In this document: positions 1 to 8,519 of the stretch, piece by piece
How positions within the stretch are numbered: the first letter of the stretch is position 1
How the letters are laid out: the number at the start of each line of letters is the position of its first letter
Assembly (NCBI RefSeq): GCF_022549215.1
Contig: NZ_JAKZFC010000001.1
Span: 744,001 to 808,000 of the forward strand
From: Solibacillus palustris
GTDB lineage: Bacteria; Bacillota; Bacilli; Bacillales_A; Planococcaceae
DNA length: 64,000 nucleotides
Direction: 5' to 3'
Translations under genes and position numbers: made by a program
The notes under the pieces: generated by a model
What the model was told of the DNA's origin: nothing
What the model saw: the letters and a program-made list of their open reading frames with translations, nothing else
The model's database searches: none

Positions 1-494
1 TCCGTGATTTAGGGATTCAAGTAATGGTTGAACCCCCAGGCACAGCAGAAGAGTTTGATCCAAGTATTCGTACAGACATTGAACAAATTTTATCAACAAT
101 TGTTCGTACATCAATCGATCAAGATTCTGCTGGTGACTTAACAGATGAAGAAATTGCTAATCGAATCGTTGTATCAGTACAACAATTCCAAGGTAATAAT
201 GGTGAAAATGCTGAACCTGAATCATTTATTCCTTGGTGGGTATGGGTTATTGGCGGTATCTTATTAGTAGCAATTGCATTATTAGTGCTTTATGTATTAC
301 GTGCGCGTAAACGTAAGCAAGAGGAAGAAGAGCTAGATATTTTAGAACAACAACAGCAATTAATTGACGTTGAAGATATTTCAGAAGAAAAAGAAACGGA
401 AGCGACTGTACGCCGTAAGCAACTAGAAAAAATGGCGAAAGAAAAGCCAGATGACTTTGCGAAGCTATTGCGTAGTTGGATTGCTGAAGAATAA
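1..494 (+). CDS. fliF: FliF, flagellar MS-ring protein (C-terminal part)
   Basis: FliF forms the membrane MS-ring on which the basal body is assembled. Only the C-terminal part is present: the frame is open from base 3 at the window edge, so the Met at base 24 is internal and not the start. One transmembrane helix (about bases 222-296, FIPWWVWVIGG onward) is followed by a basic RARKRKQ stop-transfer stretch, a Glu/Gln-rich cytoplasmic tail and a C-terminal acidic/hydrophobic segment ending LLRSWIAEE. In FliF proteins this last segment is the one that docks on FliG, and fliG follows 15 bp later. The identity rests on this architecture and on being first in the fla/che order. Confidence 0.93.
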   Translation, partial: RDLGIQVMVEPPGTAEEFDPSIRTDIEQILSTIVRTSIDQDSAGDLTDEEIANRIVVSVQQFQGNNGENAEPESFIPWWVWVIGGILLVAIALLVLYVLRARKRKQEEEELDILEQQQQLIDVEDISEEKETEATVRRKQLEKMAKEKPDDFAKLLRSWIAEE

Positions 495-509
495 TAGGAG
501 GTTCGGTTC

Positions 510-1523
510 TTGTCCAAGAAAGATAAAGATTTATCAGGAAAGCAAAAGGCTGCTTTACTGCTAATTTCTCTAGGGCCAGAAGTTTCGGCTTCTGTTTATA
601 AGCATTTAAGTGAAGAAGAAATTGAACGTCTAACACTTGAAATTTCAAGTGTAAAAAAAGTGGAAGCTTCGGTGAAGGAAGATATCATCGAAGAATTCCA
701 CCAAATTGCATTAGCGCAAGATTATATCACGCAAGGTGGTATTGGTTATGCGAAAACAGTGCTAGAAAAAGCATTAGGTGCTGAACAAGCACAAGCAATT
801 TTAAATCGTTTAACATCATCTTTACAGGTGCGCCCATTTGATTTTGCACGAAAAGCAGATCCGTCACAAATTTTCAATTTTATTCAAAACGAACATCCAC
901 AAACGATTGCTCTTATCCTATCTTATTTAGATCCAGGGCAAGCGGGGGTTATTCTTTCTTCATTACCACAAGAAGTACAGGCAGATATCGCAAAACGTAT
1001 CGCCATTATGGAGTCAACATCACCAGAAGTTATTAGTGAAATCGAATCTGTATTAGAGCGAAAATTGTCGTCTACTGTTACGCAGGATTACACGGAAACA
1101 GGCGGTGTAGATGCAGTGGTCGAAGTATTAAACGGTGTAGATCGTCAAACAGAAAAAACGATTCTCGATGCACTCGAAATTCAAGATCCAGAGCTTGCAG
1201 AAGAAATCAAAAAACGTATGTTTGTATTCGAAGATATTGTTACGCTGGACAATCGTTCAATTCAACGAGTTATTCGTGATTGTGAAAATGAAGACCTATT
1301 ACTGTCGATGAAGGTTTCTTCAGACGAAGTAAAAGATATTATTTTCCGCAATATGTCACAACGTATGGCTGAAACATTCCGCGAAGAAATGGAAATCATG
1401 GGTCCTGTTCGATTACGTGATGTAGAGGAAGCTCAGACTCGCATTGTAGCGGTTATCCGTCGACTAGAAGATGCAGGAGAAATTATTATTGCGCGTGGTG
1501 GAGGAGATGACGTAATTGTCTAG
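510..1523 (+). CDS. fliG: FliG, flagellar motor switch protein
   Basis: FliG is the rotor protein of the C-ring. It binds FliF through its N-terminal domain, FliM through the middle domain and the MotA stator through its C-terminal domain, converting ion flow into torque. The 337-aa product has the usual family length. The EHPQ motif of the middle domain is at residues 128-131 (NEHPQTIALILSYLD). The C-terminal charged torque helix region (about 228-280) includes MFVFEDIVTLDNRSIQ. Translation starts at TTG with AGGAGG about 8 bases upstream. The 3' end overlaps fliH by 8 bp, which suggests translational coupling. Confidence 0.97.
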   Translation: MSKKDKDLSGKQKAALLLISLGPEVSASVYKHLSEEEIERLTLEISSVKKVEASVKEDIIEEFHQIALAQDYITQGGIGYAKTVLEKALGAEQAQAILNRLTSSLQVRPFDFARKADPSQIFNFIQNEHPQTIALILSYLDPGQAGVILSSLPQEVQADIAKRIAIMESTSPEVISEIESVLERKLSSTVTQDYTETGGVDAVVEVLNGVDRQTEKTILDALEIQDPELAEEIKKRMFVFEDIVTLDNRSIQRVIRDCENEDLLLSMKVSSDEVKDIIFRNMSQRMAETFREEMEIMGPVRLRDVEEAQTRIVAVIRRLEDAGEIIIARGGGDDVIV

Positions 1524-2313
1524 AATCATCCGTTCAACGAATGCTCAATCAACTGAAGAGAAACCCATTGTAGAAATTAAACTACATAGTTTCTTTGAGC
1601 CCATCCATTATGGAGAAGCAGCAGAAGAGCTTGTAGACGATACTCCTCAGTTAACGTTAGAGGAGATTCAACAAGAACGTCAAATGATGTTGCTACAAGC
1701 TGAACAAGAAATTGAACAACAAAAGCGACAATTTGATCATTTTCACAATGAGCAATTGCAAGCAGTAGAGGCATTAAAGCAAATGTGGGAAGAAGAAAAA
1801 ATCGTCCTTCAACAAGAAGCATATGATGCAGGTTTTGCCCAAGGGTATGAAGACGGCGTGCATAAAGCAAACGCAAATATGCAGCATTCCATTCTTACAG
1901 CAAATGAAACAATGCGTAATGCGCAAGTAAATGCAGCTGTCTATATTGAATCGCAAGAATCGGTATTATTGGAGCTTGCCTTAACATCAGCCGAACGTAT
2001 TTTAAATACCAAATTGGAACGAGACGATGAGGCCTTTCTTTCAATTATTGAACGTGCACTAAAAGAAGCGCGAGAAATGAAAGAAATAAAAGTCTATGTT
2101 TCACCGAAATATCACAAAATTCTGACAGAAAATCAAGCGGAATTAGCTGAAATGTTCCCGCCAAACGTACAGTTCTTAATCTTCGTTAATGAAGACTTAC
2201 AAGAAACGGAAAGCTATATCGAAACAAATCATGGACGAATTGTTGTATCTGTAGACGAGCAATTACAGGAGCTACGTAGACAATTATACGAATTAATTGA
2301 AAGTAAGGAATGA
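1516..2313 (+). CDS. fliH: FliH, flagellar export apparatus stator
   Basis: FliH is the elongated cytoplasmic partner that holds the export ATPase FliI at the C-ring and regulates it. The 265-aa protein has a Gln/Glu-rich coiled-coil segment around residues 48-105 (QERQMMLLQAEQEIEQQKRQ), a Gly-containing segment (AYDAGFAQGYEDG) typical of FliH/YscL proteins, and a C-terminal V-type ATPase subunit-E-like domain that binds FliI. The start is TTG inside the end of fliG, preceded by a GGAGG-like sequence. It overlaps fliI by 4 bp. Sequence conservation in this family is low, so order (fliG-fliH-fliI) carries much of the weight. Confidence 0.93.
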   Translation: MSRIIRSTNAQSTEEKPIVEIKLHSFFEPIHYGEAAEELVDDTPQLTLEEIQQERQMMLLQAEQEIEQQKRQFDHFHNEQLQAVEALKQMWEEEKIVLQQEAYDAGFAQGYEDGVHKANANMQHSILTANETMRNAQVNAAVYIESQESVLLELALTSAERILNTKLERDDEAFLSIIERALKEAREMKEIKVYVSPKYHKILTENQAELAEMFPPNVQFLIFVNEDLQETESYIETNHGRIVVSVDEQLQELRRQLYELIESKE

Positions 2314-3644
2314 TACGGATGAAAACGGCTCAATTAATTGAACAAATTCCTAATCTTAATACATTTAAAAAGTATGGAAGAGTGACGAGAGTAGTCGGTT
2401 TGATGATTGAGTCTCAAGGTCCGGAAAGTTCAATCGGCGATGTTTGTAAAATCCATGTACAAACTTCGAAAAATGGTCCTCAAGTTATTTTAGCGGAGGT
2501 AGTTGGATTTAAGGATGAAATTGTAATTTTAATGCCTTATTCTTCGCTAAAAGAAATTTCAATTGGTTGCCTTGTGGAAGGGACGGGAATACCGCTTGAA
2601 GTCAAGGTTGGACCAGAATTAATTGGAAAAGTATTAGATGCTTTAGGTAACCCTTTTGATGGGCAATCTTTACCAAAAGGATTAACTTCGGTTCAAACAG
2701 AAAAAGAACCACCAAACCCTCTAAATCGCCCTCCTATTGATGAGCAATTAGAGGTAGGTGTAAAAGCGATTGACGGGATGCTTACAGTAGGTAGTGGTCA
2801 GCGTGTAGGTATATTCGCAGGTTCTGGTGTAGGTAAAAGTACATTGCTCGGAATGATTGCACGTAATACGAAGGCTGATATAAACGTTATTGCACTAGTT
2901 GGTGAACGTGGGCGTGAGGTTCGGGAATTTATCGAACGTGATTTAGGTCCTGAGGGGTTAAGTCGTTCAGTGGTAGTAGCGGCAACAAGTGACCAACCGG
3001 CATTGATGCGTATCAAAGCTGCATTTACTGCAACCGCAATTGCTGAGTATTTCCGAGATCATGGCAAAAACGTCATGCTCATGATGGACTCTGTAACACG
3101 CGTTGCAATGGCGCAGCGTGAAGTTGGATTAGCCATCGGGGAACCGCCAGCGACACGAGGATATACCCCATCTGTATTTGCGATATTACCATCATTGCTA
3201 GAGCGTTCTGGTACTAACATTCATGGAACAATTACCGCATTCTATACGGTACTAGTTGACGGTGATGATATGAATGAACCAATTGCAGATGCGGTGCGAG
3301 GGATACTAGATGGACATATCGTATTAGATAGAAACCTTGCGAATAAAGGTCAATATCCAGCGATAAATGTGTTGAAAAGTGTAAGTCGTTTGATGAATCA
3401 TATTGCTGAGCCAGAGCATGTCAAGGCAGCAAGTCGTTTACGCGAGCTGTATTATACATATTCAAAGTCTGAGGATTTAATAAATATTGGTGCTTATAAA
3501 CGTGGAACATCAAAGGATATTGATGAAGCCATTCATTATGAACCACTTATTACTTCATTTTTAAAACAAGGATTTAAAGATAAGGTTTCGATTGAACAAA
3601 CCGTTCAAGAAATTAAGACATTATCGAATGGTGGTGCGAAGTAA
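2310..3644 (+). CDS. fliI: FliI, flagellum-specific export ATPase
   Basis: FliI is the F1-beta-like ATPase that energises unfolding and entry of substrates into the flagellar type III export gate. The Walker A sequence GSGVGKST is at residues 171-178 and a Walker B-like MLMMDS lies near 253. The family block GERGREVREF follows the P-loop. The length (444 aa) is normal. ATG at 2310 overlaps the fliH stop (ATGA). A second in-frame ATG at 2319 is possible, but the first fits the coupling. The stop overlaps the fliJ start by one base (TAATG). Confidence 0.97.
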   Translation: MIRMKTAQLIEQIPNLNTFKKYGRVTRVVGLMIESQGPESSIGDVCKIHVQTSKNGPQVILAEVVGFKDEIVILMPYSSLKEISIGCLVEGTGIPLEVKVGPELIGKVLDALGNPFDGQSLPKGLTSVQTEKEPPNPLNRPPIDEQLEVGVKAIDGMLTVGSGQRVGIFAGSGVGKSTLLGMIARNTKADINVIALVGERGREVREFIERDLGPEGLSRSVVVAATSDQPALMRIKAAFTATAIAEYFRDHGKNVMLMMDSVTRVAMAQREVGLAIGEPPATRGYTPSVFAILPSLLERSGTNIHGTITAFYTVLVDGDDMNEPIADAVRGILDGHIVLDRNLANKGQYPAINVLKSVSRLMNHIAEPEHVKAASRLRELYYTYSKSEDLINIGAYKRGTSKDIDEAIHYEPLITSFLKQGFKDKVSIEQTVQEIKTLSNGGAK

Positions 3645-4093
3645 TGACCAAATACACGTATCGCTTTGAAAAAATTTTAGTCGTAAAAGAACAAGAAAAA
3701 ACAGAAACAGAGCTTGCTTTTAAAGAATCTGTTCGAGTGTTTGAGGAAATTGCGACAAAACTTTATGATTTATTAAAGAAAAAAGAAGATTTAATAGCCT
3801 ATCAACAAGAACGATTAACAATAGGTTCTTCAATCGACGAAATTAATCATTACTCGAAATTTATCGACAGTATGGAAAAAACAATTGAAGATGTGCAACA
3901 AAAAGTAATGCAAGCACGTGCCAAAATGAATTGGCACGAGGAAAAGTTATTAGAAAAAAACTTGGAAGTACGTAAGTACGAAAAAATGCGTGAAAATGAC
4001 TTCGAACAATTTAAAGAAGATCAATTACGTATAGAAGCATCTCTTTTAGACGAGCTTTCGACAATAGCGTATTACAAAAAGGAAATCAGGTGA
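3644..4093 (+). CDS. fliJ: FliJ, flagellar export chaperone/ATPase stalk
   Basis: FliJ is the small coiled-coil stalk that inserts into the FliI hexamer and helps recycle export chaperones. The 149-aa product is almost entirely predicted helix, rich in Lys/Glu/Gln, with no membrane segment. It opens with YRFEKILVVKEQEK, typical of FliJ N-termini. It starts at the TAATG junction with fliI. The family is weakly conserved, so the call depends on the coiled-coil character together with position directly after fliI. Confidence 0.9.
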   Translation: MTKYTYRFEKILVVKEQEKTETELAFKESVRVFEEIATKLYDLLKKKEDLIAYQQERLTIGSSIDEINHYSKFIDSMEKTIEDVQQKVMQARAKMNWHEEKLLEKNLEVRKYEKMRENDFEQFKEDQLRIEASLLDELSTIAYYKKEIR

Positions 4094-4097
4094 TTTC

Positions 4098-4724
4098 GTG
4101 GCCAAAAAAACAAAAGAACAACTAGAACTCCAAATGGAAGAAACAAAGATGGAGATGGAAGAACAATCTCCAGGTTTTTTCAAAAAGTTTTTTTATTTAT
4201 TTTTAATTCCACTTATGTTCATCATTGCGCTCTTATTAATTTTATCAACAGTAACAGAGTACAACGTATTTAAAATGGCGGATGATGCAATTGAAAAAAT
4301 TCCATTCATCGGCTCAAGTGATGATGAGAAAACAGTTGTTGAAAATAGCTCGTTAAACGAACAAAAAGTAGTCGAGTTACAAGCTGAAATTCAAGAAAAA
4401 GAATTGCAAATTACAGAACTTCAATCACAAATTGATTCTTCAGCAACAGAAAAAGAAGAGTTATTAGCTGAACAAGAACGATTGAAATTTGAAATCGAAA
4501 AATTAAAAAGTAATCAAGAAGAATCTCAGAAAGAATTTAATGAAATTTTAACTACATTTGAAAAAATGTCTGCGAAAACAGCAGCACCAATATTAGTACA
4601 AATGAGCGATACCGAAAGCTTAAGAATTATGTCGAACATGAAGCCAGATACACTTTCAGCTATCTTTACAAAGATGTCTCCAGAAGATGCAGCTCGTTAT
4701 ACAGAGCTTCTATCTCAACAATAG
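4098..4724 (+). CDS. ylxF: YlxF/MotE-like flagellar operon protein
   Basis: This is a membrane-anchored protein of the MotE/YlxF type (MgtE intracellular N-domain-like C-terminus). Members occur between fliJ and fliK in Bacilli. The 208-aa product has one transmembrane helix at about residues 28-50, a long coiled coil at about 83-150 (ELQAEIQEKELQITELQSQ), and a C-terminal helical domain with repeated 'MSxxE' turns (MSDTESLRIMSNMKPDTLSA). Translation starts at GTG at 4098, 4 bp after fliJ. In other bacteria MotE acts in motor/stator stability. The role here is inferred from family and position. Confidence 0.85.
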   Translation: MAKKTKEQLELQMEETKMEMEEQSPGFFKKFFYLFLIPLMFIIALLLILSTVTEYNVFKMADDAIEKIPFIGSSDDEKTVVENSSLNEQKVVELQAEIQEKELQITELQSQIDSSATEKEELLAEQERLKFEIEKLKSNQEESQKEFNEILTTFEKMSAKTAAPILVQMSDTESLRIMSNMKPDTLSAIFTKMSPEDAARYTELLSQQ

Positions 4725-4749
4725 TCAAACTTGAAAGGAGGTGGAAAGA

Positions 4750-6006
4750 ATGAATATCGCAATGTTACAAGTAATGTCTGCAAATAAAGTCCAGCAACCT
4801 ACACAAAAAAATGCCGTAGAAAAAGGTGCAACAGAATCTAATACGTTTGGTAGTGTCTTTAAATCGATGATGTCAACAAATAATTCAACCGAAACATCAT
4901 CTACTACATCTACGGAATCATTAAATAATGTTGAAGAAATTGCTACAACTTTAGCTACAGACTCCTTAGAAGATTTATTAGCGCAGTTAGGAATTGAAAT
5001 GGACGAAGCTGGATTATTCGTATTTGTGGGTGAAGAGAAAATGCCTGTTGCCATGGATGAAATGCTTTCGTTAGAAAACTTAACAGAAATTTTAGGGTTA
5101 ACACAAGAGCAATTAACCGAAATTATCCAGCAGCTAGTAGGGCAAGATACACAGCTTGAAATTACAGATATTTGGTCAATTATTGAGCAAGCACCAGTAA
5201 TTTTAAGTGAAGTTATGGCAGCATTACAAGGCACACAACAATCAAATATCGAGCCAAATGAGATGGAGAAAGTTGTTCAATTTTTAAAGCTAGCGGAATT
5301 AGTCGGTGCAAAAGTTGATACGGTATACCAGCAAGAAGTACAGCTTTCAAGCTTAAAAGATGCGCTACTTGCATTAGCAAATCAAGCACAGCAATCGGTA
5401 CAGGCACAACAAACACCTAAAACAACATTTGAGCAAGTGGTTCAGCAAGTAACGCAACAACAATCAGCTCAGACAACACAACAAACAACTGTAAAAACTG
5501 AAACAGAACAACCTACAGTAGGCTTGCAGCAGCAAGTAACGCAAACAAAAACGGTAACGATTACATTACCAGCCGAAAAGCCAGCACAATCGGAAGCACT
5601 TGTTAAAGAAATTCAAAACTTAATTAACCGTAGTCAAGTTTCTGGGCAACAAGGAAATATGAAATTATTCCTGAAATTATTCCCAGAAAATCTAGGGCAA
5701 ATTCGTATTGAATTAGTACAAAAAGATGGCGTATTAACGGCTCGTCTATTAGCAACAACTCCATTAGGTAAAGAGTTATTAGAAAATAATATTAACCAAT
5801 TAAAAGCAGGATTTGTTTCACAAAACATTCAAATGGATCGTATCGATATTGCGCAATCTTTACAAGATGCTGACCGCAATACACGTGATCAAAGCTTCTT
5901 TAATAACTTCTTCGGTCATCAAAAAGAAGAAAATAAAGAGCAAGACAATGATAGTGAAGAAGAAACAATTTCCTTTAAAGATTTATTAAGTGAGGGGGTA
6001 GAGTAG
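4750..6006 (+). CDS. fliK: FliK, flagellar hook-length control protein
   Basis: FliK is a secreted molecular ruler that measures hook length and switches export specificity through FlhB. The N-terminal two thirds are low-complexity (Thr/Ser/Gln-rich, for example around residues 205-270). The C-terminal Flg_hook domain is clear (MKLFLKLFPENLGQIRIEL and LLENNINQLKAGFVSQ). I place the start at ATG 4750 (418 aa) because AAAGGAGG lies 7 bases upstream. An in-frame GTG at 4741 overlaps that ribosome-binding site. The gene is followed directly by flgD. Confidence 0.93.
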   Translation: MNIAMLQVMSANKVQQPTQKNAVEKGATESNTFGSVFKSMMSTNNSTETSSTTSTESLNNVEEIATTLATDSLEDLLAQLGIEMDEAGLFVFVGEEKMPVAMDEMLSLENLTEILGLTQEQLTEIIQQLVGQDTQLEITDIWSIIEQAPVILSEVMAALQGTQQSNIEPNEMEKVVQFLKLAELVGAKVDTVYQQEVQLSSLKDALLALANQAQQSVQAQQTPKTTFEQVVQQVTQQQSAQTTQQTTVKTETEQPTVGLQQQVTQTKTVTITLPAEKPAQSEALVKEIQNLINRSQVSGQQGNMKLFLKLFPENLGQIRIELVQKDGVLTARLLATTPLGKELLENNINQLKAGFVSQNIQMDRIDIAQSLQDADRNTRDQSFFNNFFGHQKEENKEQDNDSEEETISFKDLLSEGVE

Positions 6007-6738
6007 ATGACGGGTATTACAAAAGATTATTATATACCAACAAATGATCCCAACTTCAAAATAACAGACAAACAAGATAACGGTGCACTTGGTAAAGATG
6101 CGTTTTTAAAAATTTTAATTACTCAACTTCAAAATCAAGATCCAACAAGTCCAATGGATGATAAAGAATTTATCGCACAAATGGCGCAGTTCTCATCTTT
6201 AGAGCAAATGCAAAATATGACAAAAGCGATGGAAGATTTATTAATGTCACAACAACAATCACAAATGATGAGTTATTCAACATTTATTGGGAAAGAAGTA
6301 AAGTGGCATGAAATAACGGAAGAATTGGATAGTGAAGGCAAGCCAGTTATAAACGAAGGAACAGGTGTCATTAAGGAATTAAAATTTGTTGATGGCGGTG
6401 TCGTGTTTGTATTAGCTGATGGAAAAGAAATTTCACCTGGTAATATTTCATCCATTTTAAGTGGGGGAACAACAGAAACAGCACCTCCTACTCCAGCGAA
6501 CCCAATCGTGAAAGCAAGTGAATTATTAGGGAAAACCGTACAATACAAGTCTCCAACGACTGATGAACTAATTAATGCGGTTATTGAATCCATTGTTCAT
6601 AAAAAGAATGGAGACATCGAATATATTTTAAATGATGGATCTCGTCTAACAAAAGATCAATTCACAGTAATTGAAGATTCGAAGGAAGAAACAGACGAGG
6701 ATAAAAATTCTTCTGAAACGAAATCTGTAACTGAATAA
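6007..6738 (+). CDS. flgD: FlgD, hook assembly (cap) protein
   Basis: FlgD caps the growing hook and is needed for FlgE polymerisation. The conserved N-terminal export/assembly block is at about residues 26-70 (FLKILITQLQNQDPTSPMDD, then FIAQMAQFSSLEQMQNM). The 243-aa protein is longer than B. subtilis FlgD (YlxG), with a C-terminal half of beta-rich repeats and a Ser/Glu-rich acidic tail. The start codon immediately follows the fliK stop, with GAGGGGG upstream. FlgD precedes flgE as expected, with one small gene between them. Confidence 0.95.
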   Translation: MTGITKDYYIPTNDPNFKITDKQDNGALGKDAFLKILITQLQNQDPTSPMDDKEFIAQMAQFSSLEQMQNMTKAMEDLLMSQQQSQMMSYSTFIGKEVKWHEITEELDSEGKPVINEGTGVIKELKFVDGGVVFVLADGKEISPGNISSILSGGTTETAPPTPANPIVKASELLGKTVQYKSPTTDELINAVIESIVHKKNGDIEYILNDGSRLTKDQFTVIEDSKEETDEDKNSSETKSVTE

Positions 6739-6750
6739 GAGGTGATAGAG

Positions 6751-7125
6751 ATGAATCGCGTTCGTATTCAACATATACCGTATCATCCTCCTATACAACC
6801 GACTGTAAAACAACAGGTTAATGCAACGACTAAGCAATCGTTTATTGATCATCTAAAGCAAGCATCGGATCAACAATTAAAAATTAGTAAGCATGCCACA
6901 GAACGTCTGAATGAACGAAATATTGCAATTTCAGAAGGGGAATGGCAGCAAATTACTGAAAAAGTATTTGAAGCGAAAGATAAAGGCGTTAATAAACCGT
7001 TAGTGTTATTAGACCAAGCAGCATTAGTCGTGAGCGCGAAAAATGCGACCGTGATTACGGTGTTAGATCGAAATGAAGCAAAAGAGCAACTATTCACAAA
7101 TATTGACGGTACGATTGTTTTATAG
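6751..7125 (+). CDS. TIGR02530-type flagellar operon protein
   Basis: This is a short cytoplasmic protein found in many Firmicute flagellar operons between flgD and flgE, resembling the TIGR02530 family. Its molecular role is not established. The core block is visible: KISKHATERLNERNIAISEG near residues 45-65, then a segment ending in TVLDRNEAKEQLFTNIDGT. The start is set at ATG 6751 (124 aa) because AAGAGGTGA sits just upstream. A GTG at 6742 lies inside that site. There is no signal peptide or membrane segment. The stop codon lies in the 12-bp repeat at 7125-7136. Confidence 0.82.
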   Translation: MNRVRIQHIPYHPPIQPTVKQQVNATTKQSFIDHLKQASDQQLKISKHATERLNERNIAISEGEWQQITEKVFEAKDKGVNKPLVLLDQAALVVSAKNATVITVLDRNEAKEQLFTNIDGTIVL

Positions 7126-7136
7126 GCCGGACCTTC
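7125..7136 (+). repeat. 12-bp arm of an inverted repeat flanking flgE
   Basis: GGCCGGACCTTC here is the exact reverse complement of GAAGGTCCGGCC at 8278-8289, on the other side of flgE. It is unusually GC-rich for this window. Between this arm and flgE there is also a 7-bp stem (TTGCTGT 7154-7160 with ACAGCAA 7173-7179, 12-nt loop). Confidence 0.7.
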
Positions 7137-7234
7137 AGAAGTAAGGATGCCTATTGCTGTGGACTGATTGAAACAGCAACGAGAAAAGACAAGATCCAAT
7201 GTAAAATTGAAGATTGAAGGGAGAACGACATTTT

Positions 7235-8221
7235 ATGTTACGTTCAATGTATTCAGGTATTTCAGGATTAAAAAACTTCCAAACCAAATTAGATGTTATT
7301 GGTAACAATATTGCCAACGTTAATACGTACGGTTTCAAGAAAGAGCGTACAATTTTTAAAGATTTAATTTCACAAACACAATCAGGTGCTTCAGGTCCAT
7401 CTGCTTCGCGTGGTGGTGTCAATGCCATTCAAGTTGGTTTAGGTTCACAATTAGCTGCAATTGATACGATTCATAGTCCAGGTTCAATGCAATCTACTGG
7501 TCGTACATTAGACTTAGCTATTTCGGGTGATGGATTCTTCATGGTAGCGGATTCTGCTGCAGAAGAAATGCCAGATACTGAGGATATGGCTTCTTTAACA
7601 GACAACGCACTTTACGGTGAAGGTTTTACAAATACACAATATACACGTGCAGGAAACTTCTATATGGATCGTAATGGATTCTTAGTTAATGGCGATGGTA
7701 AATACTTAGTTGGCTATGCTAACGAAACATTATACGGTGAAGTAGCTGAGGATGCTACAAGTGAATCGGATAACGATAAAGCTACTGCGGCAGGAGAAAT
7801 TGGCGTAGATAATTTATATGAAGATGGCGCTATTTCGATTGAAACAAATGCAATCAAAATCCCTACAAATGCTCAATCAATGTCAATCGGACAAGATGGT
7901 TCTGTACACTATGTTGATGTGAACGGGAAGTTACAATTCGCTGGTCAATTAATACTTGCTAAATTCCCGAATGCATCAGGTCTTGAAAAAACAGGCTCTA
8001 ACTATTTCCAAGTGACAGCAAACTCGGGGGATCCATTAGTTCAAGTAGGTACACAGGCTGGTATTGGTTCAGTAAACTCGAACTTCCTAGAAATGTCTAA
8101 CGTTGACTTATCTGAAGAGTTCACAGAGATGATCGTTGCGCAACGTGGCTTCCAAGCAAACTCTCGTATTATCACAACATCAGACGAGATTTTACAAGAG
8201 CTTGTTAACTTAAAACGATAA
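7235..8221 (+). CDS. flgE: FlgE, flagellar hook protein
   Basis: FlgE polymerises into the hook, the universal joint between rod and filament. The N-terminal rod/hook motif is textbook (MLRSMYSGISGLKNFQTKLD, then VIGNNIANVNTYGFK), and so is the C-terminal coiled segment (EEFTEMIVAQRGFQANSRII). The central region (about 95-215) is the variable surface domain. I use ATG 7235 (328 aa), with AAGGGAG 11 bases upstream, rather than an in-frame TTG at 7214. The product is longer than the 264-aa B. subtilis FlgE, the extra residues lying in the acidic variable domain. Some databases label this gene flgG, but the N-terminus and position favour hook protein. Confidence 0.93.
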   Translation: MLRSMYSGISGLKNFQTKLDVIGNNIANVNTYGFKKERTIFKDLISQTQSGASGPSASRGGVNAIQVGLGSQLAAIDTIHSPGSMQSTGRTLDLAISGDGFFMVADSAAEEMPDTEDMASLTDNALYGEGFTNTQYTRAGNFYMDRNGFLVNGDGKYLVGYANETLYGEVAEDATSESDNDKATAAGEIGVDNLYEDGAISIETNAIKIPTNAQSMSIGQDGSVHYVDVNGKLQFAGQLILAKFPNASGLEKTGSNYFQVTANSGDPLVQVGTQAGIGSVNSNFLEMSNVDLSEEFTEMIVAQRGFQANSRIITTSDEILQELVNLKR

Positions 8222-8251
8222 TTACCTAATGTAACATAAAAAACTCATTGT

Positions 8252-8297
8252 AAAGGGGGGTCGGGCCGGCTCTCATAGAAGGTCCGGCCCTATTTCA
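8252..8297 (+). promoter_or_regulatory. Structured ribosome-binding region of swrD (SD + GC hairpin + start)
   Basis: A Shine-Dalgarno-like AAAGGGGGG (8252-8260) lies about 37 bases before the swrD ATG, too far for direct use. Between them is a 7-bp all-GC stem, GGGCCGG (8263-8269) with CCGGCCC (8284-8290), closing a 14-nt loop. If the stem forms, SD and ATG are separated by only 2 + 7 nt outside the hairpin, a near-ideal spacing. No other SD is visible upstream of the ATG. The base pairing is seen in the sequence. Its role in translation is inferred. Confidence 0.6.
8278..8289 (+). repeat. 12-bp arm of an inverted repeat flanking flgE
   Basis: GAAGGTCCGGCC is the exact reverse complement of 7125-7136. 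It overlaps the 3' arm of the local hairpin in front of swrD, so local and long-range pairing would be mutually exclusive. Confidence 0.7.
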
Positions 8298-8519
8298 ATG
8301 ATAGAAATAACAAAGCTAAATGGTAAAGCATTTACTTTAAACGCTCTATACATAGAAACAGTCGAAGCTTTTCCTGATACTACGATTACGCTGACGACTG
8401 GGCGTAAATTCATTGTTTTAGAAACTGAAGAACAGGTGCGACAAAAGGTGAAAACCTTTTATCAACATATACAAGTTTTATCAAACCCGCATCTAAGAGG
8501 TGAAGAAAATGAAGAATAA
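8298..8519 (+). CDS. swrD: SwrD (FlbD family) motility protein
   Basis: This is a small FlbD/SwrD protein. In B. subtilis, SwrD raises motor torque and supports swarming. The 73-aa product shows the family start MIEITKLNGKAFTLNALYIE and the middle TTGRKFIVLETEEQV. It has no membrane segment. It lies between flgE and fliL, exactly as in B. subtilis (ylzI), and overlaps fliL by 11 bp. The only plausible SD is separated from the ATG by a GC hairpin (8263-8290). Confidence 0.9.
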   Translation: MIEITKLNGKAFTLNALYIETVEAFPDTTITLTTGRKFIVLETEEQVRQKVKTFYQHIQVLSNPHLRGEENEE

